This document shows, one piece after another, positions 33,676-44,112 of a stretch of DNA of 64,000 nt. Within the stretch, counting starts at the first letter, position 1. Every line of letters begins with the position of its first letter. A model generated the notes under the pieces. The model was not told the origin of the DNA. It worked only from the letters and a program-made list of their open reading frames with translations, and made no database searches. The translations under genes were made by a program, and so were the position numbers. This stretch comes from Mycobacterium sp. (GTDB taxonomy: Bacteria; Actinomycetota; Actinomycetes; Mycobacteriales; Mycobacteriaceae), in NCBI RefSeq assembly GCF_004298145.1, contig NZ_SCRH01000048.1, forward strand, positions 1 to 64,000, written 5' to 3'.

Positions 33676-33953
33676 CCGCGCGGACCGTGCTGCGCGCCCA
33701 ATGGCCGATCCTGTTGGTGGGCTTGATCTTTGCCACGGCGCTGGCCCTGGTGGGGGCCAACTTCTGGCGTCGCGGTTCGTTGTTGATCGGCATCGGAGTG
33801 GGCGTGGCCGCGCTGTTGCGATTGGTGCTGTCCGAGGAACGGGCCGGCCTACTGGTGGTGCGCGGCAAGGGAATCGACTTCATCACCACCGCGGCGGTCG
33901 GGGCGGCAATGGTCTATATCGCGTGGACCATCGACCCGCTGGGCACCGTGTAG
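33672..33953 (+). CDS. Small membrane protein, DUF3017-like
   Basis: A 93-residue protein with three hydrophobic helices (about residues 9-30, 36-52, 68-88), homologue of Rv3355c. The short RRGSLLIGIGVGVAALLRLVL between helices is typical of DUF3017 proteins that follow folD in actinobacteria. Function unknown. The start codon overlaps the folD stop. Confidence 0.82.
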   Translation: MTARTVLRAQWPILLVGLIFATALALVGANFWRRGSLLIGIGVGVAALLRLVLSEERAGLLVVRGKGIDFITTAAVGAAMVYIAWTIDPLGTV

Positions 33954-33962
33954 ACACTCGAC

Positions 33963-34508
33963 TTAGAAACGCGGCAGCGCCGGCACCTGCCCCGGCAGCT
34001 GGCCGGCCATTCCCGTCATGCCCGGTATTTGGCCCGCCATGCCCGGTATCTGCCCGGGCATTCCGGGGACCTGCCCGCCCATTCCCGGGATCTGTCCGGG
34101 CATTCCCGGCACCTGTGGCATGGCGCCGGACAGGTTGCCGCTGGCGATGTTCGCCATCTCCTGCGGACAGTACGTCTGTATCGCGATCGTGGTGAACATG
34201 CTCGCCATCTGCGGTGACATGCCCCGACCGGCGACGCTGGACGCGGCCGCGGCGAAGTTGCCGCCCGGCTGCGAGAGCATCGGGCAGATCGACTCGCCGA
34301 CGGCCATCGCGTTTCCGGGTTCGCCGAAGTCGACGCCGGCGTGATTGAGCGCGTCGATGAAGTCGTCGCCGTTGCCCTCCGCGCCGGCCGGCGCCGCGAA
34401 CGCCGAGGCCACGGTGAGCAGGCCGGCGGCCGCGGCCAGCAGGCGAACGGTGAGGGGCTGATGACGCAAAACCCAGATCCATCGATGAGTTCGTGTAAGT
34501 GCCTTCAC
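33963..34508 (-). CDS. Secreted DUF732 protein with PGMxGQ repeats
   Basis: A 181-residue exported protein. Signal peptide about residues 12-43 ends in FAAPAGAEG; the DUF732 domain follows (DDFIDALNHAGVDFGEPGNAMAVGESICPMLSQPGG ... YCPQEMANIASGNL), with two Cys likely forming a disulphide. The last 55 residues are seven-residue repeats of the type PGMPGQI, PGMGGQV, PGMPGQI, PGMAGQI, giving a collagen-like, Met-rich tail. Rv3354, the likely homologue, has only a short version of this tail. GTG 34508 is preferred because GGGAAGG stands 5 nt upstream. It converges on the DUF3017 gene with 9 bp between stops. Confidence 0.8.
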   Translation of the reverse strand: MKALTRTHRWIWVLRHQPLTVRLLAAAAGLLTVASAFAAPAGAEGNGDDFIDALNHAGVDFGEPGNAMAVGESICPMLSQPGGNFAAAASSVAGRGMSPQMASMFTTIAIQTYCPQEMANIASGNLSGAMPQVPGMPGQIPGMGGQVPGMPGQIPGMAGQIPGMTGMAGQLPGQVPALPRF

Positions 34509-35007
34509 GCCAGCCTTCCCGTCCGCATGGAGTGCACCTGACGGCACTCGAGCCACGCCTACGAACTCTGAGCTATCACTGTCACGTTTGCGAAACGGTG
34601 GGATAAAGGTTCGCACAATAAGCGTTTCGTGAGGTCGGTGCTCTCGCGTTGTCGATTAATGGGCGGCGCCGTAGGGCGGGCGGCTTCGTGGGCGGTGCGC
34701 CCTCGCCAACACCGCGGGTTCGGTAGCCCAGCGATGCCGCGAACTCCTGTCCGGGCACCGCACACCAAGCGGTGCAACACTTCTCGGTTGGTGGCTACGT
34801 CAACTGTCTAGAAGCCGATGGCGGTGGGTCCATCGCCTGACGGTTCGGTACCTGGGGCACGTCGTTGACGCTCCGGTCACCCGCCTCCAGCCTCACGCGG
34901 ACGCCATAACGGATATCCGAAACGTATATCGAAATCCCTTGTATCACTGCGGTTTCAGCGGTCACAATGCGGGGTTTTTTGTCGGTGGGCCCCGATAGTT
35001 TCGCGGT
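34509..35007. other. Gene-free region between DUF732 and DUF222 genes
   Basis: About 500 bp with no convincing gene on either strand; short open frames here lack ribosome-binding sites and family features. It should hold the DUF732 promoter on the left: the dyad CGTTT-GCG-AAACG at 34585-34597 is a possible operator. On the right, CGGATATCCG at about 34911-34920 is a 10-bp palindrome, and TAGTTT at 34996-35001 is a -10-like hexamer 6 nt before the DUF222 start. Confidence 0.5.
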
Positions 35008-36375
35008 GTGAGTCCAACTAGTCAGCACGATGTCGACGCGGTGTTCGATGCGCTCGATGCCGATTTGGACCGCGCCTGCGCGCTGTCATTAGACGCGTTG
35101 AACCCGCGGCAACAACTGGCGGTGTTGGAGCGCTGTGAGACGCTGCGCCGGCGCATACCCGCGGTGGAGCATCCGCTGATCAATTCCCTGGCGCGCCAAG
35201 CCCCGTCCTCAGAACTCGGCGGCACGCTCTCGTACGCGCTGACCGAGGCGACGCTGATCAGCGGGGCCGAAGCGTCTCGGCGCATCAAAGAAGCACGGGA
35301 TCTGGGGCCGCGCCACGGGCTGACCGGCGAACCGTTGTCGCCGATGTTAGCCGCGACCGCGGCCGCCCAACGCGACGGCACACTCGGAGCCGGCCAGGTC
35401 GCGGTGATCCGCAAGTTCTACCGCCGGCTGCCCGGCTGGGTCGACGGGGCGGCCCGCGAGTGCGCCGAGGCCGAACTGGCCAAGCTCGGAACCCAGTTTC
35501 GTCCCGAACAACTCAGCGAGCTGGCCCGGGGGCTCGAAAATGCGGTCAACCCAGACGGCACCTTCACCGACGAGGACCGCGCCCGCCAACGCGGCCTGAC
35601 CCTGGGTAACCAACAGGCCGACGGCATGTCAGCACTGCGCGGCTGGATCAGCCCCGAGCTGCGGGCGACCCTCGAAGCCGCCTTCGCCAAGCTCGCCGCA
35701 CCGGGAATGTGCAACTCGTTCGACGACACGCCCTGTGTAGACGGCGCTCCCACCCAAGAGGCTATCGAGCGTGATCCGCGCTCGGCGGGCCAGCGTAACC
35801 ACGACGCACTCCTCGCGGCACTGCGCGCGCTGCTGGCCTCCGGTGAGTTGGGTCAGCACAACGGGTTGCCGGCCTCCATCATCGTCACCACCACGCTGGC
35901 CGAGTTGGAGGCTGCCGCCGGGCGGGGTCTGACCGGCGGCGGCACCATCTTGCCGATGAGCGATGTGATCCGCCTCGCACGTCACGCCCATCACTACCTG
36001 GCCGTCTTCGACAAAGGTAAGGCCCTGGCGCTCTATCACACCAAACGGCTGGCCTCACCCGGGCAGCGAATCGTCTTGTACGCCAAGGATCGCGGTTGTA
36101 GCGCGCCGGGATGTACCGTGCCCGGTTACTACTGCGAAGTCCACCACGTCACCGACTGGGCCGCGTGCCACACCACCGACGTAGACGACCTCACCTTCGC
36201 CTGCGGCCCGCATCACCGCCTGCTGCGACCCGGCGGCTGGAGCACCCGAAAGAACGCCGGGGGTGACACCGAATGGCGTCGGCCCCCTCACCTGGACCGT
36301 GGCCAACCCCGCATCAACACTTTCCACCACCCCGAAAAGCTGTTGCGCGACGGGGATGATGACGACACGTGGTAA
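35008..36375 (+). CDS. DUF222/HNH endonuclease protein, 13E12 repeat family
   Basis: A 455-residue protein with an N-terminal DUF222 region (about residues 30-300) and a C-terminal HNH nuclease motif: CSAPGCTVPGYYCEVHHVTDWA then CGPHHRLLR (about 363-412), with zinc-type Cys pairs and the catalytic HH. Proteins of this kind are encoded by the 13E12 repetitive elements of mycobacteria, thought to be mobile or formerly mobile. The frame is intact. GTG start with TAGTTT 6 nt upstream. It occupies a stretch that in H37Rv holds PPE and other variable genes (Rv3343-Rv3353), so this is a region of turnover. Confidence 0.85.
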   Translation: MSPTSQHDVDAVFDALDADLDRACALSLDALNPRQQLAVLERCETLRRRIPAVEHPLINSLARQAPSSELGGTLSYALTEATLISGAEASRRIKEARDLGPRHGLTGEPLSPMLAATAAAQRDGTLGAGQVAVIRKFYRRLPGWVDGAARECAEAELAKLGTQFRPEQLSELARGLENAVNPDGTFTDEDRARQRGLTLGNQQADGMSALRGWISPELRATLEAAFAKLAAPGMCNSFDDTPCVDGAPTQEAIERDPRSAGQRNHDALLAALRALLASGELGQHNGLPASIIVTTTLAELEAAAGRGLTGGGTILPMSDVIRLARHAHHYLAVFDKGKALALYHTKRLASPGQRIVLYAKDRGCSAPGCTVPGYYCEVHHVTDWAACHTTDVDDLTFACGPHHRLLRPGGWSTRKNAGGDTEWRRPPHLDRGQPRINTFHHPEKLLRDGDDDDTW

Positions 36376-36399
36376 CTCGCTTGGAAACTTGAATTACGG

Positions 36400-36834
36400 T
36401 TAGGAGTCTGAGAAGTCGGGCACTGTGATCGTGCCGTCCTCGGCCAGCGCGAACCCGGGGTTGTGGGCGATCTCCCACGCGTGGCCATCGAGATCGCCGA
36501 ACGCACCCGCATACCCGCCGTAGAACGTCTCGGCAGCAGCGCGGGTAATGGTCGCGCCCGCGCCCTCTGCCGCGGCCATGATCTCGTCCACGTCGGTGCG
36601 CGAGCGCACGTTGTGAGCCAAAGCGACGCCGCCGAAACCGTCATCGCCTTGGTCGGTGATGCCGAGATCGGCTGAAAGCTTTTCCCTCGCCCACAGACCC
36701 ACCGGGAGACCGCCGGCCTGGAAGAAGACCGTTTCCTGCACCTCGTGACCGTGCCAGCCGAGGCGTTCATAGAAGCGGCGGGCGCGATCCAGATCGGCAA
36801 CGCCCAGGGTAATCAGACTCAGCCGTTGCTCCAT
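36400..36834 (-). CDS. VOC-superfamily (glyoxalase/bleomycin-resistance-like) protein
   Basis: A 144-residue protein of paired beta-alpha-beta-beta-beta modules: MEQRLSLITLGVADLDRARRFYERLGW is the standard opening, and a second module ends in GAFGDLDGHAWEIAHNPGF, where His and Glu would be metal ligands. Substrate unknown. ATG 36834 is only 4 bp after the methyltransferase stop, so it is the last gene of the metY-metX-methyltransferase operon. Confidence 0.85.
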   Translation of the reverse strand: MEQRLSLITLGVADLDRARRFYERLGWHGHEVQETVFFQAGGLPVGLWAREKLSADLGITDQGDDGFGGVALAHNVRSRTDVDEIMAAAEGAGATITRAAAETFYGGYAGAFGDLDGHAWEIAHNPGFALAEDGTITVPDFSDS

Positions 36835-36838
36835 CCCG

Positions 36839-37570
36839 TTACCCGGCCAGCGTCGCGCGGGTGCACATGGTGACATAGGGCAGCGCCAAGCCGGTCGCAT
36901 GCGCCAGCGCCGGATGGGTGGCGAGCAACTCGCGTACCTGGTCGAGCGTTCGGGAGCGGACCTCGGTCGGCGAGGTGATGCAGTAGCTGCGCGACGCGAC
37001 GAGGTCGATCAGTGCTTGCGGCGTAAGGTAACTCGTCCACTCGACCTGATGCTGCGCGAGTTCGGTGAACGGCTCGGGCAGCTTCACCTGGGTGCGGCCG
37101 TCGCCGTCGCTGCCGATGATCCGGCCCAGTTCGCGCACCCAGCCGAGCCGCTCGTCGCGGGTGTTCCACACCAGACCCAGCCGCCCGCCCGGCCGCAGCA
37201 CGCGGGCCACCTCCGGAATCGCGCGCTCGGGGTCCATCCAGTGCCACGCCTGCGCCACCAGCACCACGTCAACACTGTTGTCTTCCAACGGAATCTCTTC
37301 CCCCGTACCCAGCAGGGCCTGGGTTTCGGGCAGCGAGGTCCGCAACACCTCCAGCATGTCCGGGATCGGGTCGACGGCCACCACGTCCAGGCCGCGCTCC
37401 ACCAGCCGGGTCGTCAGCTTGCCGGTGCCCGCACCCAGGTCGAGCACCTGACGCGCGCCTATCGGCAACAGCCAGTCGATCGCCTCGGGGGGATAGGAGG
37501 GGCGGCCACGCTCATAAGCCGCGGCCGCCGAGCCGAACGACAAGGAGCGGTCCTGCCGCGAGCGGGTCAC
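36839..37570 (-). CDS. SAM-dependent methyltransferase of the methionine operon
   Basis: A 243-residue class I methyltransferase, homologue of Rv3342. SAM motif VLDLGAGTGKLTTRL (about residues 42-56), VAVDPIPDMLE (about 66-76) and WHWMDPERAIPEVARVLRPGGRLGLVWN, as in ubiquinone/menaquinone-type family 11 enzymes. GTG start overlaps the metX stop (GTGA), so it is translationally coupled to methionine synthesis and sits under the SAM-IV riboswitch. A SAM consumer co-regulated with methionine genes is logical, but its substrate is unknown. Confidence 0.87.
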   Translation of the reverse strand: MTRSRQDRSLSFGSAAAAYERGRPSYPPEAIDWLLPIGARQVLDLGAGTGKLTTRLVERGLDVVAVDPIPDMLEVLRTSLPETQALLGTGEEIPLEDNSVDVVLVAQAWHWMDPERAIPEVARVLRPGGRLGLVWNTRDERLGWVRELGRIIGSDGDGRTQVKLPEPFTELAQHQVEWTSYLTPQALIDLVASRSYCITSPTEVRSRTLDQVRELLATHPALAHATGLALPYVTMCTRATLAG

Positions 37571-38715
37571 CGTTGCGACGTGCCTTCCCTGCTGTCCGCG
37601 GTGGCCAACACCAGTGTCTCGCGGATCAATTCGCCGACCGCGTCGGATTCCACCAGGAAGCCGTCGTGCCCGCAGACGGAGTCGACCACCCGCAGAGCGG
37701 CGCAGCCCGGCAGCTGCTCGGCCAGCTCCTCCTGCAAGCGCAGCGGGTACAGCCGGTCGGACGTGATGCCGCCCACCACCACCGGCACCGGGCAGCCACC
37801 CAACGCTTCGGGCACCCCGCCGCGTCCCCGGCCGACGTCGTGACTGTTCAGTGCCTCGGTCAACACCACGTAACTGCCCGCGTCGAAGCGCTCCAGCAGC
37901 TTGTCGCCCTGGTACTCCAGGTAGCTCTGCACCGCGTAGCGGCCGCCGTCGGCCGGATCCTCGTCGTTCTGCCCGTCGTTGGCGAACCGGCTGTCGAGCT
38001 CGACTTCACCGCGGTAGGTCAGGTGGGCGAAGCGCCGCGCGATCGCCAGCCCGGTTTCGGGCGTGAGTCCGGTGTCGTGATAGTCGCCGCCCTGCCAATT
38101 CGGGTCGGCCTTGATCGCCGCGATCTGCGTGGACTGGGTGCCGATCTGATCTGCGGTGGCGCGCGCGCCCACCGCCAGCAGCAGCCCGGCCCGAACCCGG
38201 TTCGGGTGACCGACGATCCACTCCAAAGCCCTTGCGCCACCCATGGATCCACCGACCACGGCGGCGACCTCGTCGATCCCCAGCGCGGCCAGCGCGGCGA
38301 TGTCGGCTTCCACCTGGTCGCGGATCGAAACCCGCGGGAACCTTGAGCCCCAAGGCTTTCCGTTCCGGGTCCGCGAGCTGGGCCCGGTGGAGCCGCGGCA
38401 GCCGCCCAGCACGTTGGTGGCCACCGCGCACCAGCGGTCGGTGTCGATCGGAGCGCCGGGCCCGACCATCCCGTCCCACCAGCCGCCGGTGGGATGTCCG
38501 GGTCCGGCCGGCCCGGTGATGTGCGAGTCACCGGTCAGTGCGTGCAACACCACCACCACGTTGTCGCGCGTCGGCGACAACTCGCCCCAGCGCTGCACGG
38601 CGATGTGCACGTCGTCGATCACCGCGCCGCTTTCGGTGGTCAGCGAGCCGATATGGACGAAGCCGATTTCGCCTTCGTCGGGCAGCGTTTGGGTGGGCAC
38701 GTCGGAGATCGTCAT
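37567..38715 (-). CDS. metX: Homoserine O-acetyltransferase
   Basis: Alpha/beta-hydrolase-fold acyltransferase that makes O-acetylhomoserine, the first committed step of methionine synthesis. The 382-residue protein has the nucleophile elbow VVGGSMGGARALEW (Ser about residue 160), an Asp at GGITSDRLYP (about 320) and the catalytic His at VCGHDGFLVE (about 350). H37Rv homologue metA/metX, Rv3341. It starts 13 bp after metY and overlaps the methyltransferase gene. Confidence 0.95.
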   Translation of the reverse strand: MTISDVPTQTLPDEGEIGFVHIGSLTTESGAVIDDVHIAVQRWGELSPTRDNVVVVLHALTGDSHITGPAGPGHPTGGWWDGMVGPGAPIDTDRWCAVATNVLGGCRGSTGPSSRTRNGKPWGSRFPRVSIRDQVEADIAALAALGIDEVAAVVGGSMGGARALEWIVGHPNRVRAGLLLAVGARATADQIGTQSTQIAAIKADPNWQGGDYHDTGLTPETGLAIARRFAHLTYRGEVELDSRFANDGQNDEDPADGGRYAVQSYLEYQGDKLLERFDAGSYVVLTEALNSHDVGRGRGGVPEALGGCPVPVVVGGITSDRLYPLRLQEELAEQLPGCAALRVVDSVCGHDGFLVESDAVGELIRETLVLATADSREGTSQR

Positions 38716-38728
38716 CGACCGGGCTCCC

Positions 38729-40132
38729 TTAGAAGGCCGCCACGGCGTGCGGATCGGTGCCCGACGCCCCCGCGGTCGTCCCGAATTTACTTGCCGCGGC
38801 GAAGCCGAGCTCCAGGTCGGCCAGGATGTCGTCGATCCCCTCGATGCCGACGGACAGCCGCACCAGCCCCGGGCTCACCCCGGTGCTCAGCTGTTCCTGC
38901 GGGGACAGCTGAGCGTGCGTCGTGGAGGCCGGGTGGATCACCAGGGAACGCACGTCGCCGATGTTGGCGACGTGGCTGTGTAGCTTCAGCGCGTTCACGA
39001 AGGCCTTGCCGGCGTCGACGCCGCCGGCCAGCTCGAAGGCGAGCACCGCCCCGACTCCCTTGGGCGCCAACTTCTTTGCCCGCTCGTACCAGGGTGAGCC
39101 GGGCAGGCTCGCGTAGTTGACCGACAGCACGCGCTCGTGGCCTGCCAAAAATTCGGCCACGCGGCGCGCGTTGGCGACGTGGCGTTCCATGCGCAGGCTC
39201 AGCGTCTCGATACCCTGGGCAACCAGGAACGCGTTGAACGGCGCTGCGGCCGAACCGAGATCACGCAGCAGTTGCACCCGCGCCTTGAGCGCATAGGCGG
39301 GCGGACCGAGTTCGGCGTAGACCACGCCGTGGTAGCTCGGGTCGGGCGTGGTGAATCCCGGGAAACGACCCTGCGTCCAGTCGAACGTGCCGCCGTCGAC
39401 GATGACTCCGGCGATCGCGGAGCCGTGCCCACCGAGGTACTTGGTGGCCGAGTGCACCACGATGTCCGCGCCGTGCTGCAGCGGCTGGATCAGGTACGGC
39501 GTGGCGATGGTGTTGTCGACGATCAGCGGGACGCCGTTGGCGTGGGCGACCCCGGAGACCCCGGGGATGTCCAGGACGTCGATCTGCGGGTTGGAGATGG
39601 TCTCGGCGAAGAAGCCTTTGGTGTTCGGCCGTACCGCGGCCTGCCACGAATCCAGATCGTCGGGGTTCTCCACGAAGCTGACCTCGATACCCAGCTTGGC
39701 CAGCGAATAGTGGAACAGGTTGTACGTCCCGCCGTAGAGACGCGGGCTCGAGACGATGTGATCTCCGGCACACGCCAGGTTCAATATGGCGAATGTCTCA
39801 GCGGCCTGCCCCGAGCTGAGGAAAAGCGCGGCGACGCCGCCTTCGAGCGTGGCGATGCGCTGCTCGACAACGTCGGTGGTCGGGTTACCGATCCGGGTGT
39901 AGATGTTGCCCGGAACCTCCAGCCCGAACAGGGCGGCGGCGTGTGTGGTGTCGTCAAAGACGTACGACGTGGTCTGGTAGATCGGTAGCGCGCGGGCGTT
40001 GGTGGCCGGGTCGGGGTGCTGACCGGCGTGCACCTGCTTGGTCTCGAACGACCAGTGCGCGGTCGGATCGATGTCGTCGCCGCTGGTAGTGCCATCGGAA
40101 GAGGCATGGGAAGGGGCGTTGTCGGAACTCAC
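38729..40132 (-). CDS. metY: O-acetylhomoserine sulfhydrylase
   Basis: PLP enzyme of the Cys/Met metabolism family that converts O-acetylhomoserine plus sulphide to homocysteine. The 467-residue protein (annotated metC in H37Rv, Rv3340) has the PLP Lys in HSATKYLGGHG (about residue 235), the phosphate-site SSGQAAETFAILNL and the C-terminal substrate motif RLSVGIEGIDDILADLE. GTG 40132 has AGGAG 12 nt upstream. A SAM-IV riboswitch and a possible switching hairpin lie 190-300 bp upstream, so expression should fall when SAM is plentiful. Confidence 0.94.
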   Translation of the reverse strand: MSSDNAPSHASSDGTTSGDDIDPTAHWSFETKQVHAGQHPDPATNARALPIYQTTSYVFDDTTHAAALFGLEVPGNIYTRIGNPTTDVVEQRIATLEGGVAALFLSSGQAAETFAILNLACAGDHIVSSPRLYGGTYNLFHYSLAKLGIEVSFVENPDDLDSWQAAVRPNTKGFFAETISNPQIDVLDIPGVSGVAHANGVPLIVDNTIATPYLIQPLQHGADIVVHSATKYLGGHGSAIAGVIVDGGTFDWTQGRFPGFTTPDPSYHGVVYAELGPPAYALKARVQLLRDLGSAAAPFNAFLVAQGIETLSLRMERHVANARRVAEFLAGHERVLSVNYASLPGSPWYERAKKLAPKGVGAVLAFELAGGVDAGKAFVNALKLHSHVANIGDVRSLVIHPASTTHAQLSPQEQLSTGVSPGLVRLSVGIEGIDDILADLELGFAAASKFGTTAGASGTDPHAVAAF

Positions 40133-40293
40133 GTGGGTTGGCTTTCTCCTGGGAAATGGGCTTCTGATCTCAGCGGGATCTCAGCGGGATCTCTGCGGCG
40201 GCGGGCCGGCTAACACCGGCACACGATTGCCTACATCGGCGATCTGAAAGGGTGAGCCGATCGCAAGGAGCTGGACAGAAGCACATCACGTGT

Positions 40294-40326
40294 CCCCTCT
40301 AGTCAGGGGTCCGTTATGGCGGACCC
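40294..40326 (-). promoter_or_regulatory. Candidate expression platform of the SAM-IV riboswitch
   Basis: Two mutually exclusive stems follow the aptamer: GGGTCCG/CGGACCC (40307-40313 with 40320-40326, the latter being the aptamer's 3' end) and CCCCT/AGGGG (40294-40298 with 40305-40309). They share bases 40307-40309. No U-tract is present, so control by intrinsic termination is not obvious. Confidence 0.4.
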
Positions 40327-40438
40327 GCGCTTGCCGCGCAGCCTGTGGCTACTAGACCTGGTCATCACCCGGGGCACCCCACCGCGGTTGGAGGGTTGCC
40401 GGCCAGCAAGCCGGGGCTTGACGCTGGCGCTCATGACC
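40322..40438 (-). ncRNA. SAM-IV riboswitch aptamer
   Basis: Read on the minus strand, the 117 nt begin GGTCATGAGCGCCAGC, continue through CAAGCCCCGGCTTGCTGGC, AACCCTCC and GGGTGATGACC, and end GCGGCAAGCGCGGGTC. This is a near-verbatim match to the SAM-IV class known upstream of methionine genes in actinobacteria, including the mycobacterial RNA used for structure work. It lies in the 5' leader of metY and would sense S-adenosylmethionine. Confidence 0.93.
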
Positions 40439-40596
40439 AATACGAAGACTATCTTACTGTGCCGACCCGCTGCCAACCGTGGCGGCGCACATGCAGGTCG
40501 ACGCCCGTCCAAACACCCTTGATAACGTGGCGGTTAGATTGCTGAGCCCCCATAGATTTGTCCGATATCGAAGATCTTGCCGCCGGGAGAGGGACC

Positions 40597-42834
<2,238 letters not shown>

Positions 42835-42858
42835 GGCCGCAGGGAGGTTTCGGACGCC

Positions 42859-44112
42859 TTGAAACCAAGCATGTCCAATCTGGTTTCCAAAGAAACCAAG
42901 ATCAAAGTCAAAGGCCGCGTCGTCGAGCTCGACGGTGACGAGATGACCCGCGTCATCTGGAAGCTGATCAAGGACTTGTTGATCCTGCCGCACCTCGACA
43001 TCGATTTGGACTACTACGACCTGGGCATCGAGCACCGCGACCGCACCGACGACCAGGTGACGATCGACGCGGCCTACGCGATCAAGAAGCACGGTGTGGG
43101 CGTCAAGTGTGCGACGATCACCCCCGACGAGGCGCGCGTCCAAGAGTTCAACCTCAAGAAGATGTGGCTGTCGCCGAACGGGACGATCCGCAACATCTTG
43201 GGCGGCACCATCTTCCGCGAACCGATCGTCATCTCCAACGTGCCGCGCCTGGTTCCCGGCTGGACCAAGCCGATCGTCATCGGGCGCCACGCTTTCGGCG
43301 ACCAGTACCGGGCGACCAACTTCAAGGTCGACAAGCCCGGCACCGTCGCGATCACCTTCACCCCCGCGGACGGCAGCGAGCCGATCGTGCACGAGATGGT
43401 GTCCATCCCCGACGACGGCGGTGTCGTGATGGGGATGTACAACTTCAAGGACTCCGTACGCGACTTCGCGCGGGCGACCTTCAAGTACGGCCTGAACGCC
43501 AAATGGCCGGTGTACCTGTCCACCAAGAACACCATCCTCAAGGCCTACGACGGCATGTTCAAAGACGAGTTCCAGCGCATCTACGACGAGGAATTCAAGG
43601 AGCAGTTCGATGCCGAGGGCCTGACCTACGAGCACCGGCTGATCGACGACATGGTCGCCGCCTGCCTCAAGTGGGAGGGCGGCTACGTGTGGGCGTGCAA
43701 GAACTACGACGGCGACGTGCAGTCCGACGCCATCGCGCAGGGCTACGGTTCGCTGGGGTTGATGACCTCGGTGCTGATGACGGCCGACGGCAAGACGGTC
43801 GAGGCCGAGGCCGCGCACGGCACCGTCACGCGGCACTTCCGGCAGTATCAGGCCGGCAAGCCGACCTCGACCAACCCGATCGCCTCGATCTTCGCCTGGA
43901 CGCGCGGGCTGGCGCACCGCGGCAAGCTGGACGACACCCCCGAGGTGATCGAGTTCGCGCAGACGCTGGAAACCGTCATCGTCTCCACGGTCGAGAGCGG
44001 GAAGATGACCAAGGACCTCGCCATCCTGATCGGCCCCGACCAACAGTGGCAGCAGAGCGAGGAATTCCTCAACTCGATCGCCGAGAACCTGGAAAAGAAG
44101 CTGGCTAACTAG
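42859..44112 (+). CDS. icd1: Isocitrate dehydrogenase, NADP-dependent, dimeric eukaryote-like type
   Basis: A 417-residue enzyme (H37Rv Icd1, Rv3339c, 409 aa) catalysing the same reaction as its upstream neighbour but from an unrelated fold-subfamily. Features: VVELDGDEMTRVIWKLIK, YDLGIEHRD, the substrate-site KKMWLSPNGTIRNILGGTIFREPI, KWPVYLSTKNTILKAYDG and DGDVQSDAIAQGYGSLGLMTS. AGGGAGG at 42841-42847 is well spaced for the TTG at 42859; ATG 42871 is the alternative but lies 23 nt away. Stop overlaps the convergent hydrolase gene by 8 bp. Confidence 0.94.
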   Translation: MKPSMSNLVSKETKIKVKGRVVELDGDEMTRVIWKLIKDLLILPHLDIDLDYYDLGIEHRDRTDDQVTIDAAYAIKKHGVGVKCATITPDEARVQEFNLKKMWLSPNGTIRNILGGTIFREPIVISNVPRLVPGWTKPIVIGRHAFGDQYRATNFKVDKPGTVAITFTPADGSEPIVHEMVSIPDDGGVVMGMYNFKDSVRDFARATFKYGLNAKWPVYLSTKNTILKAYDGMFKDEFQRIYDEEFKEQFDAEGLTYEHRLIDDMVAACLKWEGGYVWACKNYDGDVQSDAIAQGYGSLGLMTSVLMTADGKTVEAEAAHGTVTRHFRQYQAGKPTSTNPIASIFAWTRGLAHRGKLDDTPEVIEFAQTLETVIVSTVESGKMTKDLAILIGPDQQWQQSEEFLNSIAENLEKKLAN

